Of a stretch of 64,000 bases of DNA, positions 17,898 through 26,629 are shown piece after piece. The first letter of the stretch is position 1. Every line of letters starts with the position of its first letter. The DNA is from Novimethylophilus sp036504375 (GTDB lineage: Bacteria; Pseudomonadota; Gammaproteobacteria; Burkholderiales; Methylophilaceae), in assembly GCF_036504375.1 (NCBI RefSeq), contig NZ_DASXVH010000027.1, forward strand, positions 62,001 to 126,000, given 5' to 3'. The position numbers were made by a program, and so were the translations under genes. The notes under the pieces are model-generated. The model saw only the letters and a list, made by a program, of their open reading frames with translations, was not told the origin of the DNA and did not search any database.

Positions 17898-18649
17898 ACT
17901 TCGATACGCTCAACCTCAACCTCCTCGCCCCCGCGTTGCTGGCGGGACTACTGGTGCTCGCAACCCACGTTCCGCTGGGCCAGCAGGTGCTGAAGCGCGG
18001 CATCGTGTTCATCGACCTGGCAGTGGCGCAAATCGCGGCGCTGGGCGTGATCGCCGCCGACCTGATGGGCTGGGAGCCGCAGGGCTGGGCCGTGCAGGCG
18101 GCGGCCCTGACCGCCGCGCTGCCCGGTGCTTTTCTGCTCACCTGGATCGAGAAGAACTGGCCGGAAGTGCAGGAAGCGCTGATAGGCGCGATTTTTGTGC
18201 TGGCGGCCAGCGCCGGGATTCTGCTGCTGGCCAACAACCCGCACGGCGGCGAACACCTGAAAGACCTGCTCTCCGGCCAGATTTTATGGGTAACGCCGGC
18301 GCAGTTGATCCCTGCGGCGGCGGTTGCCGTTTTGACTTTGGCTATCTGGTTCGGCGCCAGGCAGCGCCTGGAGCACTTCGGCTTCTATGCGCTGTTCGCC
18401 GTCGCGGTCACCGCTTCGGTGCAGTTGGTGGGCGTCTACCTGGTGTTTTCCAGCCTGATCATGCCGGCACTGGCGGTACGCAACTGGCCGCAAAATCGGC
18501 GGCTGGCCGGCGGCTATGCGCTCGGTGCGCTGGCTTACGCCGTCGGACTGGCGTTGTCGGCGGTGTTCGACCTGCCGTCCGGCGCGGTGATCGTCTGGTG
18601 CCTGGCCGGCACGGGGATTCTCGCCAATCTGCGGGGCTTTAGGCTATGA
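17894..18649 (+). CDS. Metal ABC transporter permease (ZnuB family)
   Basis: A 251-residue integral membrane protein with about seven or eight hydrophobic helices. It has the family text RGIVFIDLAVAQIAALGV near the start, EALIGAIFVLAASAGILLL in the middle and VGVYLVFSSLIMPALAVRNW later, the ABC-3 permease pattern. The ATG at 17894 overlaps the stop of the binding-protein gene. No ATP-binding subunit (znuC) follows: the next gene is yggX, 28 bases on. The ATPase must therefore be encoded elsewhere. Confidence 0.88.
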   Translation: MNFDTLNLNLLAPALLAGLLVLATHVPLGQQVLKRGIVFIDLAVAQIAALGVIAADLMGWEPQGWAVQAAALTAALPGAFLLTWIEKNWPEVQEALIGAIFVLAASAGILLLANNPHGGEHLKDLLSGQILWVTPAQLIPAAAVAVLTLAIWFGARQRLEHFGFYALFAVAVTASVQLVGVYLVFSSLIMPALAVRNWPQNRRLAGGYALGALAYAVGLALSAVFDLPSGAVIVWCLAGTGILANLRGFRL

Positions 18650-18677
18650 TTACCGATTAATCAACAGGAGTGGAATC

Positions 18678-18944
18678 ATGGCAAGAACCGTCAAATGCAT
18701 CAAACTCGGGCGCGAGGCCGAGGGGCTGGATTTCCCCCCCTATCCCGGCACGCTCGGCAACAAGATTTACGAAAACGTATCCAAGGAAGCCTGGGAGGGC
18801 TGGAAAAAACACCAGACCATGCTGATCAACGAGCATCGTTTGAGTCTGTCGGACCCGCAGTCACGCAAATATCTGGCGGAACAGACCGAAGCCTATTTCT
18901 TCGGCGAAGGTGCGGAAAAACCGTCCGGCTTCGTTCCGCAATAA
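18678..18944 (+). CDS. yggX: Fe(2+)-trafficking / oxidative damage protection protein
   Basis: An 88-residue YggX-family protein, the usual length. It starts ARTVKCIKLGREAEGLDFPPYPG, with the single conserved Cys at residue 7, and continues EAWEGWKKHQTMLINEHRL and the C-terminal EGAEKPSGFVPQ. YggX proteins protect iron-sulfur enzymes and help iron handling. A strong AGGAG lies 8 bases before the ATG. It follows the metal permease closely, so it may be transcribed with the metal-uptake genes. Confidence 0.95.
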   Translation: MARTVKCIKLGREAEGLDFPPYPGTLGNKIYENVSKEAWEGWKKHQTMLINEHRLSLSDPQSRKYLAEQTEAYFFGEGAEKPSGFVPQ

Positions 18945-18986
18945 ACCCGTCGCGATCCGATCATAACTTTTGACAAATCTTTTTTT

Positions 18987-21077
18987 GTGGCCTCACCGAT
19001 AAGATTGACTGCCCCCGAGTATTTCCTTAACCGCGAACTGGGTATTCTGGCTTTTAACCGCCGCGTGCTGGCGCAGGCGGAGGACGAGCGCAATCCGCTG
19101 CTGGAGCGCCTGAAGTTCCTGTGCATCGTCAGCAGCAATATGGATGAGTTCTTCGAGGTGCGCGTTGCCGGCCTCAAGGAGCAGATACAGTTCAATTCCG
19201 CCTTTACCGCTGCCGACGGCCTCCCGGCCGGCCAGATCTATGCGCAGGTTAGCGAGGTGGCGCACGGACTGGTAGCCAGGCAGTACCAGATCTTCAATGA
19301 TGTCCTGGTGCCGCAACTGAAGGCCGAGGGCATCGATTTTCTGCGCCGCACCCAGTGGAACGAGGCGCAGGCCGAGTGGATACGCGACTATTTCTTCCGC
19401 GAGCTGATGCCGGTGCTGACGCCGATCGGGCTGGACCCGGCCCATCCGTTCCCGCGCGTGCTCAACAAAAGCCTCAACTTCGCGGTGGAACTGGAAGGCA
19501 AGGACGCTTTCGGCCGCAACTCCGGCATGGCCATCGTGCAGGCGCCGCGTGCGTTACCGCGGGTGATCCGGCTGCCGCCCGAGCTGGCCGGCTGCGAATA
19601 CGGCTTCGTTTTCCTGTCTTCCATTTTGCATGCCCATGTCGGCGAACTGTTCAGCGGCATGACCGCGCGCGGCTGCTACCAGTTCCGCGTGACGCGCAAC
19701 AGCGACCTGTTTGTCGACGAGGAAGAAATCAAGGATTTGCGCCTGGCGCTGCAAGGCGAGCTCACCCACCGCCAGTTCGGCGACGGCGTACGGCTGGAAG
19801 TGGCGGACAACTGTTCGCCGGAAATGTCGGCGTTTCTGCTCGCGCAGTTCGGGCTCATCCCCGACGACCTGTACCAGGTCAACGGCCCGGTCAATCTGGT
19901 GCGCCTGATGCAGATCCCGGACGGGGTGGAACGGCCCGATCTGAAATTTCCGCGCTACATACCCAGCCTGTCGCGCGAAATCGGCAAGGAAACCGATATT
20001 TTCAAGGTCATCCGCAAGGGCGACATCCTGCTGCACCTGCCGTTCCAGTCGTTCAACCCGGTGGTGGAATTCATCCAGCAGGCGGCGGCAGACCCCGACG
20101 TGCTGGCGATCAAGCAGACGGTTTACCGCACCAGCTCGGATTCGACGATGATGCAGGCATTGATCGACGCAGCCCGCCGCGGCAAGGAAGTGACCGTGGT
20201 GGTGGAGCTGATGGCGCGCTTCGACGAGGAGGCCAACATCAACTGGGCAGCCAAACTGGAGGAAGTGGGCGCTCACGTGGTATACGGCGTCGTCGGCCAC
20301 AAGACGCACGCCAAGATGGCGATGGTAGTGCGGCGCGAGGAAGGCAAGCTGCGCCGCTACGTGCATCTTGCCACCGGCAACTACCACCAGCGCACCGCGC
20401 GTTTCTATACCGATTTCGGCCTGCTTACCTGCCACGCCGAGATCAGCGCGGACGTCAACGACATCTTTGCCCAACTCACCGGCCTGGGCAAGGCCACCAA
20501 GCTGAAACATCTGTGGCAATCGCCGTTCACGCTGCACCAGCAACTGATCAAGGCGATCCATAACGAGGCGGAAAACGCCCGGGCTGGCAAGAAGGCACGC
20601 ATCATCGCCAAGATGAACGCGCTGCTCGACCCGGACATCATCCGCGCGCTGTATGCGGCTTCCCTCGCCGGGGTGGAGATCGACCTGATCGTGCGCGGCG
20701 TCTGCGCGCTGCGGCCCGGCATGGCCGGGGTGTCGGAAAACATACGGGTGCGTTCCATCGTCGGCCGTTTCCTGGAACATTCGCGGATTTTCTATTTCCA
20801 CAACGGCGGCGCACAGGATGTCTACCTCGCCAGCGCCGACTGGATGTACCGCAACTTCTTCCGCCGCATCGAAACCTGCTTTCCGGTGCTCAACCCCAAG
20901 CTCAAGAAACGCGTGCTGAAGGAAGGGCTGGAGCCTTACCTCAAAGATAATTTACAAGCCTGGGAGATGCAGCCGGACGGCAGCTATCGCCACAGGAAAC
21001 CGGGCCGCGCCCAGCCGTTCAGCGCGCAGGAATTCCTGTTGGCGAACTTCGGCCAGGAACTGGCGCGGGAAGAATGA
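18987..21077 (+). CDS. ppk1: Polyphosphate kinase
   Basis: Makes inorganic polyphosphate from ATP. The 696-residue protein has the N-terminal domain start FLNRELGILAFNRRVLAQA and the PPK1 head text SSNMDEFFEVRVAGLKEQI. The C-terminal PLD-like domains carry the phosphorylated His in GHKTHAKMAMV (about residue 437) and the second His in FLEHSRIFYFHNGG. The start is a GTG at 18987. The stop codon touches the stop codon of the oppositely oriented ppx with no base between, so synthesis and degradation genes face each other tail to tail. Confidence 0.97.
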   Translation: MASPIRLTAPEYFLNRELGILAFNRRVLAQAEDERNPLLERLKFLCIVSSNMDEFFEVRVAGLKEQIQFNSAFTAADGLPAGQIYAQVSEVAHGLVARQYQIFNDVLVPQLKAEGIDFLRRTQWNEAQAEWIRDYFFRELMPVLTPIGLDPAHPFPRVLNKSLNFAVELEGKDAFGRNSGMAIVQAPRALPRVIRLPPELAGCEYGFVFLSSILHAHVGELFSGMTARGCYQFRVTRNSDLFVDEEEIKDLRLALQGELTHRQFGDGVRLEVADNCSPEMSAFLLAQFGLIPDDLYQVNGPVNLVRLMQIPDGVERPDLKFPRYIPSLSREIGKETDIFKVIRKGDILLHLPFQSFNPVVEFIQQAAADPDVLAIKQTVYRTSSDSTMMQALIDAARRGKEVTVVVELMARFDEEANINWAAKLEEVGAHVVYGVVGHKTHAKMAMVVRREEGKLRRYVHLATGNYHQRTARFYTDFGLLTCHAEISADVNDIFAQLTGLGKATKLKHLWQSPFTLHQQLIKAIHNEAENARAGKKARIIAKMNALLDPDIIRALYAASLAGVEIDLIVRGVCALRPGMAGVSENIRVRSIVGRFLEHSRIFYFHNGGAQDVYLASADWMYRNFFRRIETCFPVLNPKLKKRVLKEGLEPYLKDNLQAWEMQPDGSYRHRKPGRAQPFSAQEFLLANFGQELAREE

Positions 21078-22574
21078 TCACGCGTCGATTGCCAGCGTGA
21101 TATTGATGTCTTTCCAATAAGCCGCCTCGGCCGCAAGTGCTGCCTCGGTAAGCGGATTTTCCGCCAGCCATTCCGGATCCACCGCCAGCCGGAACTGTCC
21201 GTTGGGTTCCCAGCACAATTCCGGCGCCGGCATGGTGAATTCCATGTGGTTGCGATGGAACAGCACCGCCAGCCTTAGCACCAGTATCAAAGCCAGATGA
21301 TCGTTATGCGTGGGCAGAGCAGTCAGTTTGGTCAGGGAGCGGCGCTGCGCGCGCAGCAGCATGCCCAGCATTTGCTGATCCATGCGCGAGAAACCAGGCA
21401 TGTCGGCATTTTCGATGATATAGGCGGAATGCTTGTGGTAGCCGGAGTGGGCGATCGAAATGCCGATCTCGTGCAGGCGCGCCGCCCAAGTCAGATATTG
21501 CCGCGCCAGCGCCTGTTCCATTTCCAGCTTGCGTGCGATCTGCTCCAGCAGCGCCAGCGCCAGCAGTTGCACTCGACGCGCCTGCGGCGCATCCACGTGA
21601 TAGCGACGCTTGAACTGGTGCACCGTGGCTTCGCGCGTATCCTGATGCCGCATGCGGCCCAAGAGCTCGTACAGCACGCCTTCCCGCAGCGCGCCGCTGG
21701 CCACCGTCATGTGCTCTATGCCTAACTCCGCGAACGCCGCTGCCATAATGGAATACCCACCGGCGATCACTGCGGCGCGTTCGACGGACAGCCCGGGCAG
21801 ATCCAGCTTGCGGATTTCCCTGGTGCGCAGCAGCCGCTCCTTCAGCTCGGCCAGCCCGCTACGGGTAATGGCGCCGTCCGACCAGTCGTTTAGCCGCAGG
21901 ATTTCTCCTAACGCCCGCGCCGAGCCGGAAGAGCCGATTGCATCCTGCCAGTGACCGCTCGAGAACTCCCGACGTATGCCCTGAATCTCGGTACGCGCGG
22001 CAATCTCCGCGCGGCGCAGGTTGCCTTCCGACAGCTTGCCATCGGCAAAAAACCGCATGCTGTAGCTGACGCAGCCCATGTACAGGCTTTCCATTTTCTG
22101 CGGCTCGAAATTCCGGCCGACGATGAATTCAGTCGAGCCGCCGCCGATGTCGATCACCAGCCGGTGCATTTCGGAGGGGGGAAGGCTATGGGATACGCCG
22201 ATGAAAATCATGCGCGCCTCTTCGCGGCCGGCGATGATTTCGATCGGGAAACCAAGCGCTTCTTCGGCGCGCTGTAGCAGTGCCGGAGCATTGCGGGCGA
22301 CGCGGAAAGTATTGGTGGCAACGGCGCGCACCGCGTGCGGATCAAGCCCGCGCAGGCGTTCGCCGAAACGGCGCAGGCATTCCACCGCGAGCTGCATGGC
22401 GTCGTGGGAGAGGGTTTTATCCATTTGGAGCCCCGCGCCCAGCCTGACCATTTCGCGCAGGGAATCGTGCATGAACAGCTGGCCGTCCTCTACACGCGCC
22501 ATTTGCAGGCGGAAGCTGTTGGAACCGAGATCGACGGCGGCGATCTCCGAAGAGGACGGCTGTGGCGACTTCAA
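21078..22574 (-). CDS. ppx: Exopolyphosphatase / Ppx-GppA phosphatase
   Basis: Hydrolyses polyphosphate (or pppGpp) processively. The 498-residue protein has the ASKHA phosphate motifs EIAAVDLGSNSFRLQ near residue 10 and VIDIGGGSTEFIVG near residue 145. A C-terminal HD-like helical domain contains WAARLHEIGISIAHSGYHKHSAYII. The most likely start is TTG at 22574, because GGAGA lies 6 bases upstream and this follows the phoU stop by only 8 bases. Longer readings would run inside phoU. It forms a phoU-ppx unit opposite ppk1. Confidence 0.93.
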   Translation of the reverse strand: MKSPQPSSSEIAAVDLGSNSFRLQMARVEDGQLFMHDSLREMVRLGAGLQMDKTLSHDAMQLAVECLRRFGERLRGLDPHAVRAVATNTFRVARNAPALLQRAEEALGFPIEIIAGREEARMIFIGVSHSLPPSEMHRLVIDIGGGSTEFIVGRNFEPQKMESLYMGCVSYSMRFFADGKLSEGNLRRAEIAARTEIQGIRREFSSGHWQDAIGSSGSARALGEILRLNDWSDGAITRSGLAELKERLLRTREIRKLDLPGLSVERAAVIAGGYSIMAAAFAELGIEHMTVASGALREGVLYELLGRMRHQDTREATVHQFKRRYHVDAPQARRVQLLALALLEQIARKLEMEQALARQYLTWAARLHEIGISIAHSGYHKHSAYIIENADMPGFSRMDQQMLGMLLRAQRRSLTKLTALPTHNDHLALILVLRLAVLFHRNHMEFTMPAPELCWEPNGQFRLAVDPEWLAENPLTEAALAAEAAYWKDINITLAIDA

Positions 22575-22582
22575 AAAATCTC

Positions 22583-23287
22583 CTACTGCAGGGTTTCCTT
22601 TTCCATCTCCTGCATCGTGATATGGCGCACATCCTTGCCCTTGACCATATACACCACGTATTCGGCGATGTTTTTGGCATGGTCGCCGATACGCTCGATG
22701 GCCTTGGCGATGAACATGACTTCCAGCGACATCGTTATGGTGCGCGGGTCTTCCAGCATGAACGTGATGAGCTGGCGCGTGACGGCGCGGAAATCGTCGT
22801 CCACCTGCATGTCCTGGCGTGCGACTTCGACGGTGCGGCTGACATCGAGCCGCGCAAAAGCGTCCAGCGCGATGCGCAGCATCTCCCTGACCTGCACGCA
22901 CATCGCCTTGATTTCGTTGAAGCGCGGCGAATACAGGCGGTCCGCCTCATGGATCTTGTGCGCGACACGGGCGATCTTGGTGGCTTCGTCGCCGATACGC
23001 TCCAGGTCGGTAATGGTCTTGACCATCATCATGATCATGCGCAGATCGCCCGCGGTCGGCTGGCGGCGCGCGATGATGGTGGTGCATGCCTCGTCGATCG
23101 CGACTTCCAGCGCATTCACCGCATGGTCGCGCTCGATGACCTGGTTGGCCAGGGAAACGTCGGCCTCTATCAAGGCTTCGATGGCGTTGACAATCTGTTC
23201 TTCAACCAGGCCGCCCATTTGCAGTACTTTGGCACGTACCGATTCGAGCTCGGCATCGTATTGTTTAAAGGTATGTTCAGATTGCAT
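22583..23287 (-). CDS. phoU: Phosphate-signalling protein PhoU
   Basis: A 234-residue all-helical PhoU protein with two three-helix bundles. Visible repeats are DLERIGDEATKIARVAHKI in the first half and AIERIGDHAKNIAEYVVYMV in the second, the E/D-rich metal-binding motifs of the family. PhoU links phosphate transport to PhoR/PhoB control and limits phosphate uptake. AAGGAG precedes the ATG. No pst genes are nearby; the gene is paired with ppx instead, which ties it to polyphosphate metabolism. Confidence 0.95.
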   Translation of the reverse strand: MQSEHTFKQYDAELESVRAKVLQMGGLVEEQIVNAIEALIEADVSLANQVIERDHAVNALEVAIDEACTTIIARRQPTAGDLRMIMMMVKTITDLERIGDEATKIARVAHKIHEADRLYSPRFNEIKAMCVQVREMLRIALDAFARLDVSRTVEVARQDMQVDDDFRAVTRQLITFMLEDPRTITMSLEVMFIAKAIERIGDHAKNIAEYVVYMVKGKDVRHITMQEMEKETLQ

Positions 23288-23344
23288 AACGAAACTCCTT
23301 GGCCGTAAGGATAACCAGTTTATTGCACCCGTATGACGACAATA

Positions 23345-24001
23345 TTACCGGGTAAATGTTTTCACGCCATCGCCTGTCGCCAGCAGCAACACATCGGCGC
23401 CGCGCGCGGCGAACAAGCCGTTGGTCACCACGCCGACGATCTGGTTGATTTGCGCTTCCAGCGCAACCGGGTCGAGGATGGTAAGCCCGTGCACGTCAAG
23501 GATGATATTGCCGTTGTCGGTGGTGAAATCGCGCAGCTCAGGCTGCCCGCCGAGCTTGACCAGCTCGCGCGCGACATAACTGCGCGCCATCGGCAGCACT
23601 TCCACCGGCAGCGGGAACTTGCCCAGCACCGGCACCAGCTTGCTGGCATCGCAAATGCAAATGAACTTCCTGGCGCAGGCCGCAACGATTTTTTCGCGCG
23701 TCAATGCGCCGCCGCCGCCCTTGAGCATGGCCATGTGTTCGGTGATTTCATCGGCGCCGTCGACATAAATGTCCATGCCGTCTACGCCGTTGAGGTCGAA
23801 CACCTCGATGCCGTGGCCGCGCAGGCGCCGGGCGGTGGCTTCGGAACTCGCCACGGCGCCGTCGATCTTGGCTTTGACCTTGGCCAGCTCGTCGATGAAA
23901 TAATTTGCGGTGGAACCCGTGCCCACGCCTATGATGCCGCCCTTGACGTATTCGACGGCCTTTTTAGCCACGGCTTGTTTGAGTTCGTCTTGTGATGCCA
24001 T
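23345..24001 (-). CDS. rpiA: Ribose-5-phosphate isomerase A
   Basis: Interconverts ribose-5-phosphate and ribulose-5-phosphate in the pentose phosphate and Calvin pathways. The 218 residues carry GIIGVGTGSTANYFID near residue 23, the catalytic region VDGADEITEHMAMLKGGGGALTREKI (Asp and Glu near 82-104) and SKLVPVLGKFPLPVEVLP. A strong AGGAG precedes the ATG. It is divergent from ilvA, with a 63-base AT-rich shared promoter region containing TATAAT-like text on both strands. Confidence 0.96.
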   Translation of the reverse strand: MASQDELKQAVAKKAVEYVKGGIIGVGTGSTANYFIDELAKVKAKIDGAVASSEATARRLRGHGIEVFDLNGVDGMDIYVDGADEITEHMAMLKGGGGALTREKIVAACARKFICICDASKLVPVLGKFPLPVEVLPMARSYVARELVKLGGQPELRDFTTDNGNIILDVHGLTILDPVALEAQINQIVGVVTNGLFAARGADVLLLATGDGVKTFTR

Positions 24002-24064
24002 GCTGTGCTCCTAAATTCTTTATAATAATTGCTCGAATCCTTAATAATACACGCGCCCTAGCCG

Positions 24065-25576
24065 ATGAAAAACGATTATCTGGAAAAAATCCTCACCGCC
24101 CGCGTTTACGATGTCGCGGTGGAAACCCCGCTGGAAGAGGCCGCCAATCTTTCCCGGCGTATCGGCAACCGCCTCTTGCTCAAGCGCGAGGACATGCAGC
24201 CGGTGTTCTCGTTCAAGATCCGCGGCGCTTATAACAAGATGGCCCATCTCACGCCGGCGCAGCGCAAACGCGGCGTGATCTGCGCCTCTGCCGGCAACCA
24301 TGCCCAGGGCGTGGCGCTGTCGGCGCAAAAGCTGGGCTGCCGCGCAGTCATCGTGATGCCGACCACGACGCCGCAAATCAAGGTCGATGCGGTCGCACGC
24401 CGCGGCGGCGAAGTGGTGCTCGCGGGCGATTCCTACGACGAAGCCAGCGCACACGCAGCCATGCTGGAAAAGCGCGACAAGCTGACTTACGTGCATCCGT
24501 TCGACGATCCGTATGTGATCGCGGGGCAGGGCACCATCGGCATGGAAATCCTGCGCCAGCACCCCGACCCCATCCATGCGGTGTTCTGCAGCATCGGCGG
24601 CGGCGGGCTGATCTCGGGCATCGCGGCCTATATCAAGCGCCTGCGGCCCGAGGTCAAGATCATCGGCGTGGAAACCACGGATGCCGATGCGATGAACCGC
24701 TCACTCAATGCCGGCAAGCGCATCCAGCTCGACCAGGTCGGCCTGTTCGCCGACGGTACCGCGGTCAAGCTGGTGGGCGAGGAAACTTTCCGCCTGTGCC
24801 AGGAATACGTGGACGAAATGGTGCTGGTCGATACCGACGCCATCTGCGCCGCGATCAAGGACGTGTTCGAGGACACGCGCTCCATCCTCGAACCCTCGGG
24901 CGCACTGGCGATCGCCGGCGCCAAGGAATACGCCAAGCGCCACAAGCTCAAGGACAAGACGCTGGTGGCGGTCGCCAGCGGCGCCAACACCAACTTCGAC
25001 CGCCTGCGCCACGTCGCCGAGCGTGCCGAGCTGGGCGAACAGCGCGAAGCCGTGCTGGCCGTGACGATTCCCGAAACACCCGGCAGCTTCAAGAAATTCT
25101 GCTCATTGCTGGGCGCGCGCAACATTACCGAGTTCAACTACCGCTACTCGGATGCAAAGGAAGCGCACGTGTTCGCCGGCGTGCAAGTCGCCAACCGGGC
25201 AGAAGCAATTAAATTGGTGGAAAGCCTGCGCAGGCACGACCTGGCGACGCTGGACCTCACCGACGATGAAATGGCCAAGCTGCATATCCGTCATCTGGTC
25301 GGCGGCCATGCGCCGCAGGTCAGTGATGAGTTGGTGTACCGCTTCGAGTTCCCGGAACGACCGGGCGCGCTGATGCGGTTTCTGGAAAGCATGAGCGCCG
25401 GCTGGAACATCAGCCTGTTCCATTACCGCAACCACGGCGCCGACTACGGCCGCGTACTGGTTGGGATGCAGGTGCCCAGAGGCGAGAAAAAGACGTTCCA
25501 GAAATTCCTCGACAAGTTGGGATACATCTATTGGGAAGAAACCGACAACCCAGCCTATAAGCTGTTCCTTGGTTAG
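24065..25576 (+). CDS. ilvA: Threonine ammonia-lyase, biosynthetic
   Basis: PLP enzyme that deaminates threonine to 2-oxobutanoate, the first step of isoleucine synthesis. The 503-residue protein has the PLP Lys in FSFKIRGAYNKM near residue 56, SAGNHAQGVALSA, and the Gly-rich phosphate cup SIGGGGLISGIAAYIK. Two C-terminal ACT-like regulatory domains (about 330-410 and 425-500) mark the isoleucine-inhibited biosynthetic form. Its stop overlaps by 3 bases the stop of the convergent PNPOx-family gene. Confidence 0.96.
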   Translation: MKNDYLEKILTARVYDVAVETPLEEAANLSRRIGNRLLLKREDMQPVFSFKIRGAYNKMAHLTPAQRKRGVICASAGNHAQGVALSAQKLGCRAVIVMPTTTPQIKVDAVARRGGEVVLAGDSYDEASAHAAMLEKRDKLTYVHPFDDPYVIAGQGTIGMEILRQHPDPIHAVFCSIGGGGLISGIAAYIKRLRPEVKIIGVETTDADAMNRSLNAGKRIQLDQVGLFADGTAVKLVGEETFRLCQEYVDEMVLVDTDAICAAIKDVFEDTRSILEPSGALAIAGAKEYAKRHKLKDKTLVAVASGANTNFDRLRHVAERAELGEQREAVLAVTIPETPGSFKKFCSLLGARNITEFNYRYSDAKEAHVFAGVQVANRAEAIKLVESLRRHDLATLDLTDDEMAKLHIRHLVGGHAPQVSDELVYRFEFPERPGALMRFLESMSAGWNISLFHYRNHGADYGRVLVGMQVPRGEKKTFQKFLDKLGYIYWEETDNPAYKLFLG

Positions 25577-26148
25577 CCTCTTCCGGGGTTAGCTTCCGCC
25601 TGCCGGTCTTCGAAAATCCCGGTCGGCCTGCCGTCCAGGCTGACCCGGTTCTTTTTCTCCCAATACTCGGTGATGCCTTTCTCGCCTTTCTTTTCGGCCC
25701 AGTCGACCAGCTGATCTCGCTGGCCCCGATAGTCGAACAGTGGCACCGCCATGCCGCACGAAGTCTGCACCAGTTCCACGTCCAGCACGAAAATCTGCCG
25801 TGCGCCCGGCAACGCGTCGAAACGGTTTATCAGCTCCGACCATTCCGCATCGCGCGCATGGATGACCCGCGCCGCGCCGTATAACCGCAAAACCATCGGG
25901 TTACCGGTAAACGCGCAGAACATCAGCGTCATGCGCCCGTTTTCCAGCACGTGCGCGGCGGTTTCGTTGCCGCTGCCGGTGACGTTGAGCCAGGCCACGG
26001 TGTTGGGGTCCGGTATCCGCAATGAATCCAGCCCCTTGGGCGAGAGATTGGTATAACCCGACTCCGGCGCGGTGGCGACGAAGAACACGTTCTGGTCCCG
26101 GATGAACCGGGTCAGTTCCTGATTGAGTTGGGAATAACGCTGGCTCAT
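25573..26148 (-). CDS. Pyridoxamine 5'-phosphate oxidase-family flavoprotein
   Basis: A 191-residue protein with the split-barrel FMN-binding fold. FIRDQNVFFVATAPESGYTN near the start is followed by NVTGSGNETAAHVLENGRMTLMFCAF and PMVLRLYGAARVI. The C-terminal LVQTSCGMAVPLFDYRG belongs to the group of general PNPOx-like proteins rather than PdxH, so the substrate is unknown. It lies 6 bases downstream of the EVE-domain gene on the same strand and probably belongs to the gatC-gatA transcript. Confidence 0.85.
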   Translation of the reverse strand: MSQRYSQLNQELTRFIRDQNVFFVATAPESGYTNLSPKGLDSLRIPDPNTVAWLNVTGSGNETAAHVLENGRMTLMFCAFTGNPMVLRLYGAARVIHARDAEWSELINRFDALPGARQIFVLDVELVQTSCGMAVPLFDYRGQRDQLVDWAEKKGEKGITEYWEKKNRVSLDGRPTGIFEDRQAEANPGRG

Positions 26149-26154
26149 GGCTTT

Positions 26155-26613
<459 letters not shown>

Positions 26614-26629
26614 GAATTTCTCCGAAAGG

